Shown here: positions 9,133 through 17,315 of the stretch, in pieces | Numbering within the stretch: position 1 is the stretch's first letter | Layout of the letters: every line of letters begins with the position of its first letter | Source: Novosphingobium sp. | GTDB lineage: Bacteria; Pseudomonadota; Alphaproteobacteria; Sphingomonadales; Sphingomonadaceae | NCBI GenBank assembly: GCA_026400375.1 | Contig: JAPLPG010000202.1 | Coordinates: 1 to 53,848 of the forward strand | Length of the DNA: 53,848 nucleotides | Direction of reading: 5' to 3' | Notes under the pieces: generated by a model | The model's input: the letters and a program-made list of their open reading frames with translations, nothing else | The model's database searches: none | Told to the model about the DNA's origin: nothing | Program-made: the position numbers and the translations under genes

Positions 9133-10467
9133 ATGACGCTTGAACAAATCCTGACCCTTGTGGTCCTCGTGGGCGTTGTCGCCTCGCTGATTGCCGACCG
9201 CATGAGGGCCGATGTTGTTGCGTTGAGTGGCGCTGCCATCCTGCTGGTTACCGGAGCTGTCCGACCCAGCGAAGTCCAGGGCGCATTCGCCAGCCCCGCC
9301 ATTCTCACGCTCGCCTCGCTGTTCGTGATTGCCTACGCAATGGAGCTGTCCGGCCTGCTCGACAAGGCCATCGAGAAAGCCGTCGTCTTCTGTCGTAGGA
9401 CCGGGGCGGCGGGGTTGTGGGGCCTGATCGGCATGTCTGGCGTCGGATCGGCCTTCCTGAACAACACCCCAATCGTGGTGGTGGCTGCACCCGTGATCCG
9501 CGACGTGGCAAAGTCCATCGGGCTCGATCCCCGGCGCTTCCTGATGCCGCTGTCCTATGTTGCCGTGCTGGGTGGCAGCTGCACGCTGATCGGAACCTCC
9601 ACGAACCTCCTCGTCGATGACATGGCCCGTACATCCGGGCAGGCGCCGTTCGGCATTTTCGAGATTACCCCGGTCGGCATCGCCATGGCGCTGGCGGGGG
9701 GCATCTACCTGATCCTGTTCACCGGAAGGCTCGTGAAAGGTGCTCCGTCACCAGCCGATGAGCCAGGCAAGCCGCAGGCCCGCGCCGATGTCGAACGCCA
9801 TTCCGTCAGCCATGTCGATCTGACCGGAGATTCCCTGGAGGACACCAAGGTCTACGCGCAAGTCCACGAGTTCCGGCCAAGGATGGCGATCATTTCCGTC
9901 GTGGTCTTCATCGGCGTGATTGCCGTGGCGGCGATCAACCTCGTGCCGATTGCCGCTGCGGCCTTTGCCGGCGCGGTGCTGCTCATCCTGCTTCGGGTAA
10001 TATCGCCCGATCAGGCCTATGCCGGATTGCGGCCAGAGATCCTGCTGCTGATCGCAGGGATGGTGGTCATCGGCATTGCCATGGAACAGACCGGGTTGGC
10101 TGCCGAAGTCACCCGCTGGATGATCGGTTCGGTCAATGGCGTGGGCCCGCTGACAGCGCTGCTACTGCTCTATGGCGCAACGCTGCTGCTCACCGAACTT
10201 CTATCGAATGCCACCGTTGCCGTCCTGCTGACGCCCGTCGCGGTTGCCCTGGCCGAAAGCCTCGGCGTCAGCCCCCGTCCGTTTCTGGTAACGATCATGA
10301 TGGCCGCAAGCGCCGCTTTCGCCACACCGTTCGGCTACCAGACTAACGTGCTCGTTTATCAGATGGGCGGCTACCGCTACATGGATTTCGTGAAGGTGGG
10401 CCTGCCGCTCAACCTGCTGACCTGGGCCGTGGCAGTAATGGCCATACACCACTTCTTCCCGTTCTAG
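9133..10467 (+). CDS. SLC13/ArsB-like ion transporter superfamily permease
   Basis: A 444-residue membrane protein of the divalent anion:Na+ symporter (CitT/ArsB-like) fold. Two inverted repeats are visible, each with an Asn-Thr-Pro-like signature: SAFLNNTPIVVVAAP in the first half and LLSNATVAVLLTPVA in the second. GGSCTLIGTSTNLLVDDMA after the first is typical of SLC13 permeases annotated as sodium:sulfate symporters. The two TrkA-C domains found in the middle of many such proteins are absent; only a short hydrophilic linker lies there (about residues 205-255). The substrate could be a dicarboxylate, sulfate or another oxyanion and cannot be set from sequence. Confidence 0.85.
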   Translation: MTLEQILTLVVLVGVVASLIADRMRADVVALSGAAILLVTGAVRPSEVQGAFASPAILTLASLFVIAYAMELSGLLDKAIEKAVVFCRRTGAAGLWGLIGMSGVGSAFLNNTPIVVVAAPVIRDVAKSIGLDPRRFLMPLSYVAVLGGSCTLIGTSTNLLVDDMARTSGQAPFGIFEITPVGIAMALAGGIYLILFTGRLVKGAPSPADEPGKPQARADVERHSVSHVDLTGDSLEDTKVYAQVHEFRPRMAIISVVVFIGVIAVAAINLVPIAAAAFAGAVLLILLRVISPDQAYAGLRPEILLLIAGMVVIGIAMEQTGLAAEVTRWMIGSVNGVGPLTALLLLYGATLLLTELLSNATVAVLLTPVAVALAESLGVSPRPFLVTIMMAASAAFATPFGYQTNVLVYQMGGYRYMDFVKVGLPLNLLTWAVAVMAIHHFFPF

Positions 10468-11092
10468 TCATCCTAGGTTCCGCATTCCCGTGACTGGGAA
10501 CCGCAAATTGTCGCCGCTTCGAGCCGTAAGCGTTCATGAGCCAGCGATGACTGCGCGATCATCGTGGCCAGAAGAACCTTCTGCTGCGGCATAACCGGGT
10601 CACGTCCATCCCATTGGAGATCCCCAACACGGCCAGAGTGCCCAGCGAGCTCTTGAGAGGGTGGAACTGCCAGCTCGCCTCAGCGAGATTCGCACTGCCA
10701 CTTCCGGGTCACTTCTCAGTGGCAATCAACAGTGCCGTCGCCAGTACCAATAAACGGAGCGACCTTGACACGCCCAACTGCCCGAAACCGCCGTTATCAC
10801 TGAATGCATTCGGCTGTGGGATCCGGTGAAGCCATCGCGCCGAGCGTGAGGTCGTGACGCACGTCACGGGGATGACTTCGCGCTGGCGTTAGTTGGTCCG
10901 ATTGCTGCTCTGGCGATCTGGTTCTGCGCAGCCTTGTTCGTCCTGTCCTCGGTCGCGCTGGCATTGTTCGCGGCATTCGTCGCGCCTTTCGTTCCTTACG
11001 AAATCAGCAACAAAAATCGGCTCCGATGCAGTCGAGGTTGATCGGAGTTCCCCGGCAGTGGAACCTAGTCGCGTCCCACAGGTTATGGACTG
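10468..11092. other. Intergenic region, at most a small membrane-protein remnant
   Basis: No convincing gene. Frame 10850-11042 reads as a hydrophobic stretch (GPIAALAIWFCAALF then VLSSVALALFAAFVAPF) but has no good start codon or ribosome site, so it may be the tail of a lost membrane protein. The rest has lower-quality frames and no repeats that I could detect. Confidence 0.35.
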
Positions 11093-11554
11093 ATGGAGGT
11101 CGGCACTTTCTCGCCCATACATATCTCGTGGGCCGAAGCCTTGCTTCGCATAGGCGCGTCTGTTTTTATGCCCTTGCTGATCGGCATTGATCGCTTCCTG
11201 CGAAGAAAACCGATTGATTTTCGTCCATTCATGATCGTGGCCCTTGCCGCATGTTCGCTGTCGTTGACGATCATGGAACTTGCGGCGCGAGTCTCCGGGC
11301 CGGATGTCGATCTGGGCCTTAGCCGCGTTTTTTCAGGCGTGATCACGGGCATCGGCTTCCTCGGTGCCGGGGCAATGTTCCGCGAGGACAGTTATGTGAA
11401 GGGCGCTGGCTCGGCAGCCTCGATATGGGCTGCGGGCGCGATTGGCCTGATATGCGGTGTCGGCTTGCTGTGGCTGGCAGCGTTGCTGACCATCGGAGTG
11501 CTGGCGGTATTGACCGTGAGTGCCCCCTTCACCGGCAAATACGACGCGGAGTAA
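11093..11554 (+). CDS. MgtC/SapB family membrane protein
   Basis: A 153-residue membrane protein with four to five hydrophobic segments. The conserved core RVFSGVITGIGFLGAGAMF and the following GAGSAASIWAAGAIGLICG is diagnostic of the MgtC family; such proteins support growth in low Mg2+ and inhibit the F-type ATP synthase in pathogens. It is near the N-terminal hydrophobic domain only, without the C-terminal ACT-like domain of Salmonella MgtC. It precedes the YetF-like gene by 37 bp and the two may be cotranscribed. Confidence 0.85.
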   Translation: MEVGTFSPIHISWAEALLRIGASVFMPLLIGIDRFLRRKPIDFRPFMIVALAACSLSLTIMELAARVSGPDVDLGLSRVFSGVITGIGFLGAGAMFREDSYVKGAGSAASIWAAGAIGLICGVGLLWLAALLTIGVLAVLTVSAPFTGKYDAE

Positions 11555-11591
11555 AACTGCAACCGAATGCGTTGGACGGCGTTAACCTATC

Positions 11592-12095
11592 ATGTTTTTC
11601 GAGGATCTTTATGGACTGCTCCGTGTAGCGACGATTTCGCTTCTTGCTTATCCCGCTCTGATTATCATCTTGCGGGTTGCGGGCAAGCGATCGCTTGCCA
11701 AGCTCAACGCCTTCGATCTGGTCGTAACCGTTGCGCTCGGGTCTACTTTAGCGACCGTGCTTCTTAGCAAGAACGTCAAAATGGCAGAAGGCGTTCTGGC
11801 TTTCAGCATGCTTGCGGGGCTTCAATGGACGGTAGCGCGTCTCTCAATATCCAGCCCTTGGTTCCGGGGACTGATCCGCGCCGAACCCCGTTTACTATTC
11901 CAGAACGGCCAGTATCTGCACAGCGCCATGGCACAGGAGCGCGTGACGGCCGATGAGGTCGATGCGGCGGTGCGCAATGCGGGACATGGGAGTCTCGACG
12001 CCGTGGCAGCAGTCGTGCTTGAGACGGACGGCAGCATGAGTGTGATCGCCAACGAAGACTACGAGCTAACTGCTCTTCACTCCGTACAAAGCTAA
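11592..12095 (+). CDS. YetF/DUF421 family membrane protein
   Basis: A 167-residue protein with two to three N-terminal membrane segments and a C-terminal cytosolic YetF domain. Family signs are GKRSLAKLNAFDLVVTVALGS in the membrane part and EPRLLFQNGQYL followed by ERVTADEVDAAVRNAGHGSLDAV in the soluble domain. Function is not established for most members. It follows the MgtC-like gene closely and ends the ion-homeostasis run before repeat copy B. Confidence 0.85.
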   Translation: MFFEDLYGLLRVATISLLAYPALIIILRVAGKRSLAKLNAFDLVVTVALGSTLATVLLSKNVKMAEGVLAFSMLAGLQWTVARLSISSPWFRGLIRAEPRLLFQNGQYLHSAMAQERVTADEVDAAVRNAGHGSLDAVAAVVLETDGSMSVIANEDYELTALHSVQS

Positions 12096-12161
12096 GGTCA
12101 TTCGAAACGGCGCGTTCTGGCGAAGCGCGTCGTTCATCGTAACGTGCGCGCAAGGCAGCAA

Positions 12162-12263
12162 AGTCCCAGCCCAAGACTTTCAGCGATTGCCACGGCGTGC
12201 TGAACGAACGGCAAAAATCGATGACGTCACGATTGAGCGCGAATGTCCGGGCTCAAGGCGGCA
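12162..12263 (+). repeat. Dispersed ~100-bp intergenic repeat, copy B
   Basis: Second copy of the element at 5189-5289 and 15342-15440. It keeps GTCCCAGCCCAAG, the CGTGCTGAACGAA block, AATCGAT and the closing AAGGCGGCA shared with copy A, but is the most divergent of the three. It fills most of the 350-bp gap (12096-12446) between the YetF-like and ModE-like genes; the remainder of that gap shows nothing else I can name. Confidence 0.55.
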
Positions 12264-12446
12264 TTGGCCATTGGTTTGCGCGATCCACAAAAGCAGATCC
12301 CGACCAACTTAGGATATTCATTTTGGCAGGGGCCATGGCCGGTTTTCACAACAGCCGACACCGAGTGGGTATTTACCTCTGAGGAGCACCGGTAACGCCG
12401 CTCCATTCGTTGTGGACTGGAGGCCTTGCCGAGCTAGTATCTTGCC

Positions 12447-12860
12447 ATGGCGCCTCAAACCCCTTTCAAGCTCAAGGTCCAGATCCTGTGCGGCGATGAG
12501 ATTGCCATGGGGCCGGGCAAGGCCGACTTGTTGGAGGCGATTGCCGAGCATCGCTCCATATCTGCCGCCGGGCGGATGATGGGCATGAGCTATCGCCGCA
12601 CGTGGCTGCTGGTCGATGCCATGAACCGATGCTGGCAGAGCCCGCTGGTGGCGACAACGCCCGGAAACCAGAAGGCCGGGGCGCATTTGACCGAACTCGG
12701 CGCGACAATCCTGGCGCAATATCGCGCGCTGCAGCGCGAGGTGGAGCAGGTCAGCGTGGCGCGGCTTGCGCCCCTTGTCGAAAAGTCGCTACTTCCTGCG
12801 CCCCGCCCGGCGCAGCGCCGCACATCACCAGAAGCTGGTGAACCTAGCGCCGCACCCTGA
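12447..12860 (+). CDS. ModE-like winged-helix transcriptional regulator, DNA-binding domain only
   Basis: A 137-residue protein that matches the N-terminal DNA-binding domain of ModE: GPGKADLLEAIAEHRSISAA followed by GRMMGMSYRRTWLLVDAMN and the GAHLTELG segment. ModE regulates molybdate uptake in response to molybdate bound by C-terminal MOP domains; those domains are absent here, as in many alphaproteobacterial short forms. Its 3' end overlaps the convergent TonB-receptor gene by 17 bp. A palindrome in the receptor promoter (15227-15252) is a candidate target. Confidence 0.85.
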   Translation: MAPQTPFKLKVQILCGDEIAMGPGKADLLEAIAEHRSISAAGRMMGMSYRRTWLLVDAMNRCWQSPLVATTPGNQKAGAHLTELGATILAQYRALQREVEQVSVARLAPLVEKSLLPAPRPAQRRTSPEAGEPSAAP

Positions 12861-15201
12861 GCGTGACGCCGATGGTGCGCGGATCGCTGGGTGTTCCCAG
12901 GATCAGGCCCGAGTTGCCGGCCTGAATCGTCAGGTTCTGCATATAGTTCGCCTCCAGCAGGTTGCGCGCGAAAACAGATAGCTCCCAACCTTTGCCGTCC
13001 GCGCCATCCCGCCGAAATCCGATGCTCGCATTGGTCAGGTTGTAGCCCTCGATCCAGGTGTATGGGGAGAGGGTCGGATCGCCGAAGTACCCGCTGCGCC
13101 AGTTGCTGTCGGCGTGGAGCACCAGCGAACCGCTGCCCAGACCGATGACATAGTCGCCGCTCAAGGTCTCCGACCAGCGCGGCAGGCCGGCAAGGCGCTG
13201 ACCGGTCAGGTTGCAGGCCGTCGTGGCGGCCGTTTGCGCCTCGAGTGGGCAAGGGCCCGCCGGATATCTGGTGTAGGTCCCCTCGCCATAGGCCAGCGCG
13301 CCGGTGAGGGTCAGTGCGCCGAGCCGCAGGGCGGCATCAGCCTCAATACCTCTCACGCGGACTTCGGGAATGTTGGAGAGATAACCGCGTAGCGCGACCG
13401 TCTGGCTGGAATCGACCACTGTCGCCTGAAAATCCCGCACCGTGGTGTGATAGGCGGCGAGGTTCAGCGTCACGCGCTGGTCCCACAGCGCGGCCTTGAT
13501 CCCGGTCTCCCAGGTTGTGTTGCGCTCGGGCCGGACAACTGCAGTCGAGAGAGCGGGCTGATTGTTGGCGTCGAGCGGCAGGCCCGACATGTTGATCCCG
13601 CCTGATTTAAACCCCCGCGCGAAGCTGGCGTAGAGCATCACCGCATCGACCGGCTTCCAGGCAATGTTGGCACGGCCCGAAAGGCTGCCGTCGCTGTCGC
13701 GGGCCGCATAGCTTTGCGGCCGCAGCACGCCCAGCTTGGCATTGTTCAGCGCCGTGCTGGTGGTTGCAAGGCCCCCGAACACCGTGGTGCTGTAGTCGCC
13801 CTGCTTGTCCTCCTGCGTGTAGCGCAGTCCGCCGGTGAGGGTCAGACGCGGCAGGATGCGCCAGTTCACCTCGGCAAAGGCGGCGTAGCTGTCGACGGCA
13901 AAGCGCGTGTTCCCGGTCTGGCCATAGCCATCGAGCAGGTTCGCCGGCACCGGCGTGGCGCTCGTGCCGGTGGTCGGCCCGATCAGCCAAGGTGCGCCGT
14001 AGGGGCCGTAGACGCTATTGGGATGGCCGGTCAGCACCTGCCGGAAGTAATAAAGGCCCGCGACATAGCTGAAAGGATGATCTCCGTTCGAAGCGATCCG
14101 CAGTTCCTGACTGAGCTGGTCCTGCCGTGAGGGTATGCGCTGGGTCAGTTGGATCGGCAGGCCGGTATAATCGCGGTCGTTCGCCGCATCCCAGTTCCAG
14201 AAGCGCCATGCGCTGATCGACGTGATCGTGGCGGGGCCGAAGTTCCAGTCCGCCGTGCTGGCGATTCCACCCTCAGTGGTCTTCATGGCCAGCGACGCGT
14301 CGATATCGGTCAGCCGGTCATAGGGATTGGTGCTCGGCGGCGCGTAGCCCGCGGCGGCAGCGATTGCCGGAAACTGCCGTGATGCTGGCCGCAGGCTGGT
14401 GCCGACCCGCAGGTAAACCTGCGTGCAGCACTCACTGCGGAAGTTGGCATAGTCTGCAATCAGCCTGACCCGAAAGTCCTCGGAAGGCTGCCACAGCACC
14501 TGTCCGCGAACCGCCTGCGTACCCAGCGTGTTCTGGTCCTGCCCGGTGCGCACGTTGCGCAGCACGCCGTCACGGCTGGTGAGGGTGCCGGAGAGACGAT
14601 AGGCCAGCGTGTCTCCGACGAGTGGCCCCGTCGCCGACACGCGCGCCTGCACAAACCGCCGCTCGCCAGCGCTCAGCTCGATATTTGCACCGCTGGTGAA
14701 GCTGGGCGCCTGCGATACGATGCTGATCGCGCCCGCGGTCGTATTCTTGCCGAACAGCGTCCCCTGCGGCCCGCGCAGCACCTCGATCCGCTCTATATCG
14801 GAAAAGTCGAAGGCCGCTGTGGCGGGCCGAGCGTGGTACACCCCATCGACATAGTAGCCGACGCCAGGCTCCAGCCCGTCGTTGGCTTGGCTGACCGCAA
14901 CCACGCTGGAGCCGAGGCCGCGGATTGTGAATGCGGTGTTGCGCGGATTGGCCGAAGAATAGTTGAGCGCCGGGACCAGCACGGTCAGCCCCTGGGTGTT
15001 GAGGGTGTAGGACTGCTCAAGCAACTTGGCTCCGACCACCGAGAGCGCAGCCGGGACATCCTTAGCCCTTTCCGGCCGCTGCCGCGCAGTGACGATGATC
15101 GGCTCGCTGGCGCCCTCGGCAGCAGGCGCCTCCTCCGCCATCACGGGAACGGCAAGCAGAATGGCGGCGCCGGTCAGGATGCCGGCAGTAGAGATGCGCA
15201 A
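12844..15201 (-). CDS. TonB-dependent outer-membrane receptor
   Basis: A 785-residue receptor with a signal peptide (ILTGAAILLAVPVMA), a TonB box EPIIVTARQ, a plug domain with RIEVLRGPQGTLFGKN and a C-terminal beta-barrel. It imports a scarce or bulky ligand across the outer membrane using the TonB-ExbBD system. It ends in VTLRVRR rather than the usual aromatic residue, because the last codons overlap the convergent ModE-like gene. The neighbouring regulator suggests molybdate or a metal-chelate as ligand, which is inference; most sphingomonad receptors of this type are of unknown specificity. Confidence 0.9.
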   Translation of the reverse strand: MRISTAGILTGAAILLAVPVMAEEAPAAEGASEPIIVTARQRPERAKDVPAALSVVGAKLLEQSYTLNTQGLTVLVPALNYSSANPRNTAFTIRGLGSSVVAVSQANDGLEPGVGYYVDGVYHARPATAAFDFSDIERIEVLRGPQGTLFGKNTTAGAISIVSQAPSFTSGANIELSAGERRFVQARVSATGPLVGDTLAYRLSGTLTSRDGVLRNVRTGQDQNTLGTQAVRGQVLWQPSEDFRVRLIADYANFRSECCTQVYLRVGTSLRPASRQFPAIAAAAGYAPPSTNPYDRLTDIDASLAMKTTEGGIASTADWNFGPATITSISAWRFWNWDAANDRDYTGLPIQLTQRIPSRQDQLSQELRIASNGDHPFSYVAGLYYFRQVLTGHPNSVYGPYGAPWLIGPTTGTSATPVPANLLDGYGQTGNTRFAVDSYAAFAEVNWRILPRLTLTGGLRYTQEDKQGDYSTTVFGGLATTSTALNNAKLGVLRPQSYAARDSDGSLSGRANIAWKPVDAVMLYASFARGFKSGGINMSGLPLDANNQPALSTAVVRPERNTTWETGIKAALWDQRVTLNLAAYHTTVRDFQATVVDSSQTVALRGYLSNIPEVRVRGIEADAALRLGALTLTGALAYGEGTYTRYPAGPCPLEAQTAATTACNLTGQRLAGLPRWSETLSGDYVIGLGSGSLVLHADSNWRSGYFGDPTLSPYTWIEGYNLTNASIGFRRDGADGKGWELSVFARNLLEANYMQNLTIQAGNSGLILGTPSDPRTIGVTLRVRR

Positions 15202-15226
15202 GAAGCTGCCCCGTAATCACAGAACC

Positions 15227-15252
15227 AATCTATATTCCGTGATATACAGATT
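15227..15252. promoter_or_regulatory. ATAT-rich palindrome, candidate operator of the ModE-like regulator
   Basis: A 26-bp imperfect inverted repeat lies 25 bp upstream of the TonB-receptor ATG. The left arm is AATCTATAT, a six-base centre TCCGTG follows, and the right arm is ATATACAGATT. The layout (ATC..TATAT, six bases, ATATA..GAT) resembles ModE boxes. A ModE-type regulator is encoded at the other end of the receptor gene. Confidence 0.45.
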
Positions 15253-15341
15253 GAAACGTCAAGCAAGCGAGTCTTGCAGGCGAATTGCAGCAACGCGAAG
15301 ATGTTGGTTTTTTGGCGCTGAGAAAGCCGGAACGGCAAGAA

Positions 15342-15440
15342 GGTCCTAACCCAGGTCTTTCCCACTGCTACAGCGTGCTGAACGAAGGGCGGAAATCGAT
15401 CACGACAAGCTGATACTTTAGCGTCCGGAATGAAGGCGCG
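15342..15440 (+). repeat. Dispersed ~100-bp intergenic repeat, copy C
   Basis: Third copy, closest to copy A: GCTACAGCG, TGAACGAAGGGC, AATCGATCACGACAA, CTGAT and GCGTCCGGAAT are shared. It lies just before a truncated gene fragment on the minus strand (15454-15573), so the element may mark a rearrangement joint. Confidence 0.65.
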
Positions 15441-15453
15441 TGCTGCCGGAAGC

Positions 15454-15573
15454 CTAACGCTGCTGTGTGGGGCCACGCCCTTGGCGCAGGTCGCGGATGA
15501 CGCGGCGGTAGAGATCTGCCTGTGCTGCCAGAAAATGATCAAAGTTGAACTGCATGGCGCTCGTCTTATTCAT
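15454..15573 (-). pseudogene. Possible truncated DUF1810-like fragment
   Basis: A 39-codon minus-strand frame starts with ATG after a CTCGGA site and reads FNFDHFLAAQADLYRRVIRDLRQGR, in two parts FNFDHFLAAQADLY and RRVIRDLRQGR, which resembles the start of DUF1810 proteins. The following conserved HWMW segment is missing and the frame stops ten residues later, next to repeat copy C. It may be the remnant of a gene cut at the repeat. The match is short and made by eye. Confidence 0.3.
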
Positions 15574-15663
15574 TCCGAGGATGTCGGCAATTGTTGGTCA
15601 CGCGGATGCTGATTTTTTGCGCAGAGGGTTTGTCTCAAAGGCCACAGCGCCTATGCGATTGGC

Positions 15664-15894
15664 ATGGTTGCCTCTGATCTTGAGATGTTGCTCGTTTCCC
15701 GTCTTGTCCGCGAAAACGGAGGCACGGCACGAATTTGGCGCCGGGCTGTTGGCCAAGTTATCGTCCGCGACAGGAAGACCCATGCGCACTGCAATTGGGA
15801 AGTACGGCCAGCGGGCAGTGCCGCACAGCGCTCTGCGATTGAAACGCTGCTGGACGACGTGAGGCTTCGACATCCTATCGTCGAAGAAGGATGA
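15664..15894 (+). CDS. Small conserved-looking hypothetical protein
   Basis: A 76-residue frame whose composition looks protein-like, ending in THAHCNWEVRPAGSAA and a leucine/aspartate-rich helix (IETLLDDVRLRHPIVEEG). I believe similar short proteins occur in sphingomonads but cannot name a family. There is no strong ribosome site before the ATG. An eight-base-pair inverted repeat follows 33 bp after the stop. Confidence 0.45.
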   Translation: MVASDLEMLLVSRLVRENGGTARIWRRAVGQVIVRDRKTHAHCNWEVRPAGSAAQRSAIETLLDDVRLRHPIVEEG

Positions 15895-15927
15895 TCCCAG
15901 CCTGTGCGGGTTTTGACATCGCTTGTG

Positions 15928-15949
15928 TACATCACGAGTGAGTGATGTA
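15928..15949. terminator. Perfect 8-bp inverted repeat after the small gene
   Basis: TACATCAC, a six-base loop GAGTGA, then GTGATGTA. The stem is perfect but has few G/C pairs and no T-run follows, so it could equally be a protein-binding site. The region from 15950 to 16245 shows no other feature. Confidence 0.3.
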
Positions 15950-16265
15950 GGCACAGCCCTGTTTCGCGATCATCAAAGTCTCGCCCGCTAGGCCCAGCTT
16001 GCCACGCGGGGTCATCGTGATGTTTTTGATTGGGGCGCTTCGAAAACTTGATCGAATCGAGCCGCTGGGCTGGCACCTTCCGGCCCCCTCCCCTCGACAT
16101 TTCGGGAACGATTTGGGCATCTCTACGTGATCGAACATCGCGCCTCCACGTCGGCGTATCGACCAGCCAGAAGCGTAGTGCCTCAACAACGATCATGCCT
16201 CATACCTATGGGTTAGGAAGATTAAGCATGCGGCGGATCTTCTATCTAACATCGACGTTGCTTTT

Positions 16266-16283
16266 TAACATCCCTAGTGTTAG
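16266..16283. promoter_or_regulatory. Inverted repeat upstream of the wHTH gene, candidate autoregulatory operator
   Basis: TTAACA and TGTTAG arms flank seven bases directly before the first possible start codon of the wHTH gene; a further CTAACA lies at 16246-16251. Antitoxins of AbiEi type repress their own promoter through inverted repeats, which makes this a plausible operator. Confidence 0.35.
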
Positions 16284-17315
16284 TTGCTTGGCGTGGTGTT
16301 ACATAATAACCTCGACGCACGGATGGACGCGCTCGCTGAAGCGGCACAAGCCTATGTCAACGATGCTTTCGGGGCGCAACTCGCGCTGTCCCCCGTTACG
16401 TCCAAAGCCCTTCCCCACTTCATTCTAGACAAGTACCGCTTGTGGCAAGGACAGCTGCAGGGACAAACCCTCCTTGTCATGGCGTCCCGCGAGGCATTGC
16501 AAGGCTCGGGCGCAAACGTCCCATATCTCAAGCACCGTGACCTTGTGCGCCGCGAATTTGGCGCTGACGTGGTGCTCCTTCTGCTTGACCGCGCCAGCGG
16601 CGCAGTTCGTCGTCAGATGATAGAACGCCGGATCGGCTTTCTGGCACCTGGCGCGCAGATCTACGTGCCCGAAGCATTCCTTGATCTGCGCGAGCGCGCC
16701 CCGGCCGCCGCGCTTCCCCATAGCGAAAACATACGCCCAACGGCGCAGCTGCTACTGCTCGCACACCTGCATGGCCAGCCACTGGAAGGTCTGAACCTTA
16801 CCGAGCTTGCTGACACGCTGCACGTCTCCATTATGAGCCTCAGCCGCACGCTGGATGAATTGGAGGCCATGCAATTGGCCAAAGCCCATCATGTTGGCCG
16901 TCAACGCCGGCTGCATATGCTGCTTGGCGGCCGTAAGCTGTGGGACAAGATTCAGGGCCGGCTGCAGTCCCCTTTGCGTAAGGTCCGAGTTGTGAGCACG
17001 GCGCAGGGCGCCAAGATCGGCCCGCTCGCCGGTGAAAGCGCTCTGGCTCGCTATACCATGCTCGGCGAGCCACAAGTTGAAACCAGAGCCATACTCGGCA
17101 CGAACTGGAAGGGCATCGAGGCGGACTGTGACGTGAGGCCCGCTACACCGTTCGATGACGACAGGGTTGAAATACAGACCTGGACTTACGATCCGCAACC
17201 CTTGGCGGAGAACGGCACGGTCGACCGCCTGTCTCTGTACCTCACCTTCCGCAATGCGCCGGACGAGCGCGTGGCTCAGGCAGCCGATGAATTACTGGAG
17301 ACGTTCGCGTGGTGA
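16284..17315 (+). CDS. Winged-helix protein, antitoxin-like partner of the nucleotidyltransferase
   Basis: A 343-residue protein with a MarR-like winged helix in the middle (GLNLTELADTLHVSIMSLSR, then TLDELEAMQLA, about residues 170-205). Its flanks resemble no family I can name. The TTG start is uncertain; GTG at 16293 or 16296 and ATG at 16323 are alternatives. The stop overlaps the start of the next gene by 7 bp. The order wHTH regulator then nucleotidyltransferase is that of AbiE-type (type IV) toxin-antitoxin modules, and the place beside parAB-repA fits a plasmid-addiction role. Confidence 0.65.
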   Translation: MLGVVLHNNLDARMDALAEAAQAYVNDAFGAQLALSPVTSKALPHFILDKYRLWQGQLQGQTLLVMASREALQGSGANVPYLKHRDLVRREFGADVVLLLLDRASGAVRRQMIERRIGFLAPGAQIYVPEAFLDLRERAPAAALPHSENIRPTAQLLLLAHLHGQPLEGLNLTELADTLHVSIMSLSRTLDELEAMQLAKAHHVGRQRRLHMLLGGRKLWDKIQGRLQSPLRKVRVVSTAQGAKIGPLAGESALARYTMLGEPQVETRAILGTNWKGIEADCDVRPATPFDDDRVEIQTWTYDPQPLAENGTVDRLSLYLTFRNAPDERVAQAADELLETFAW

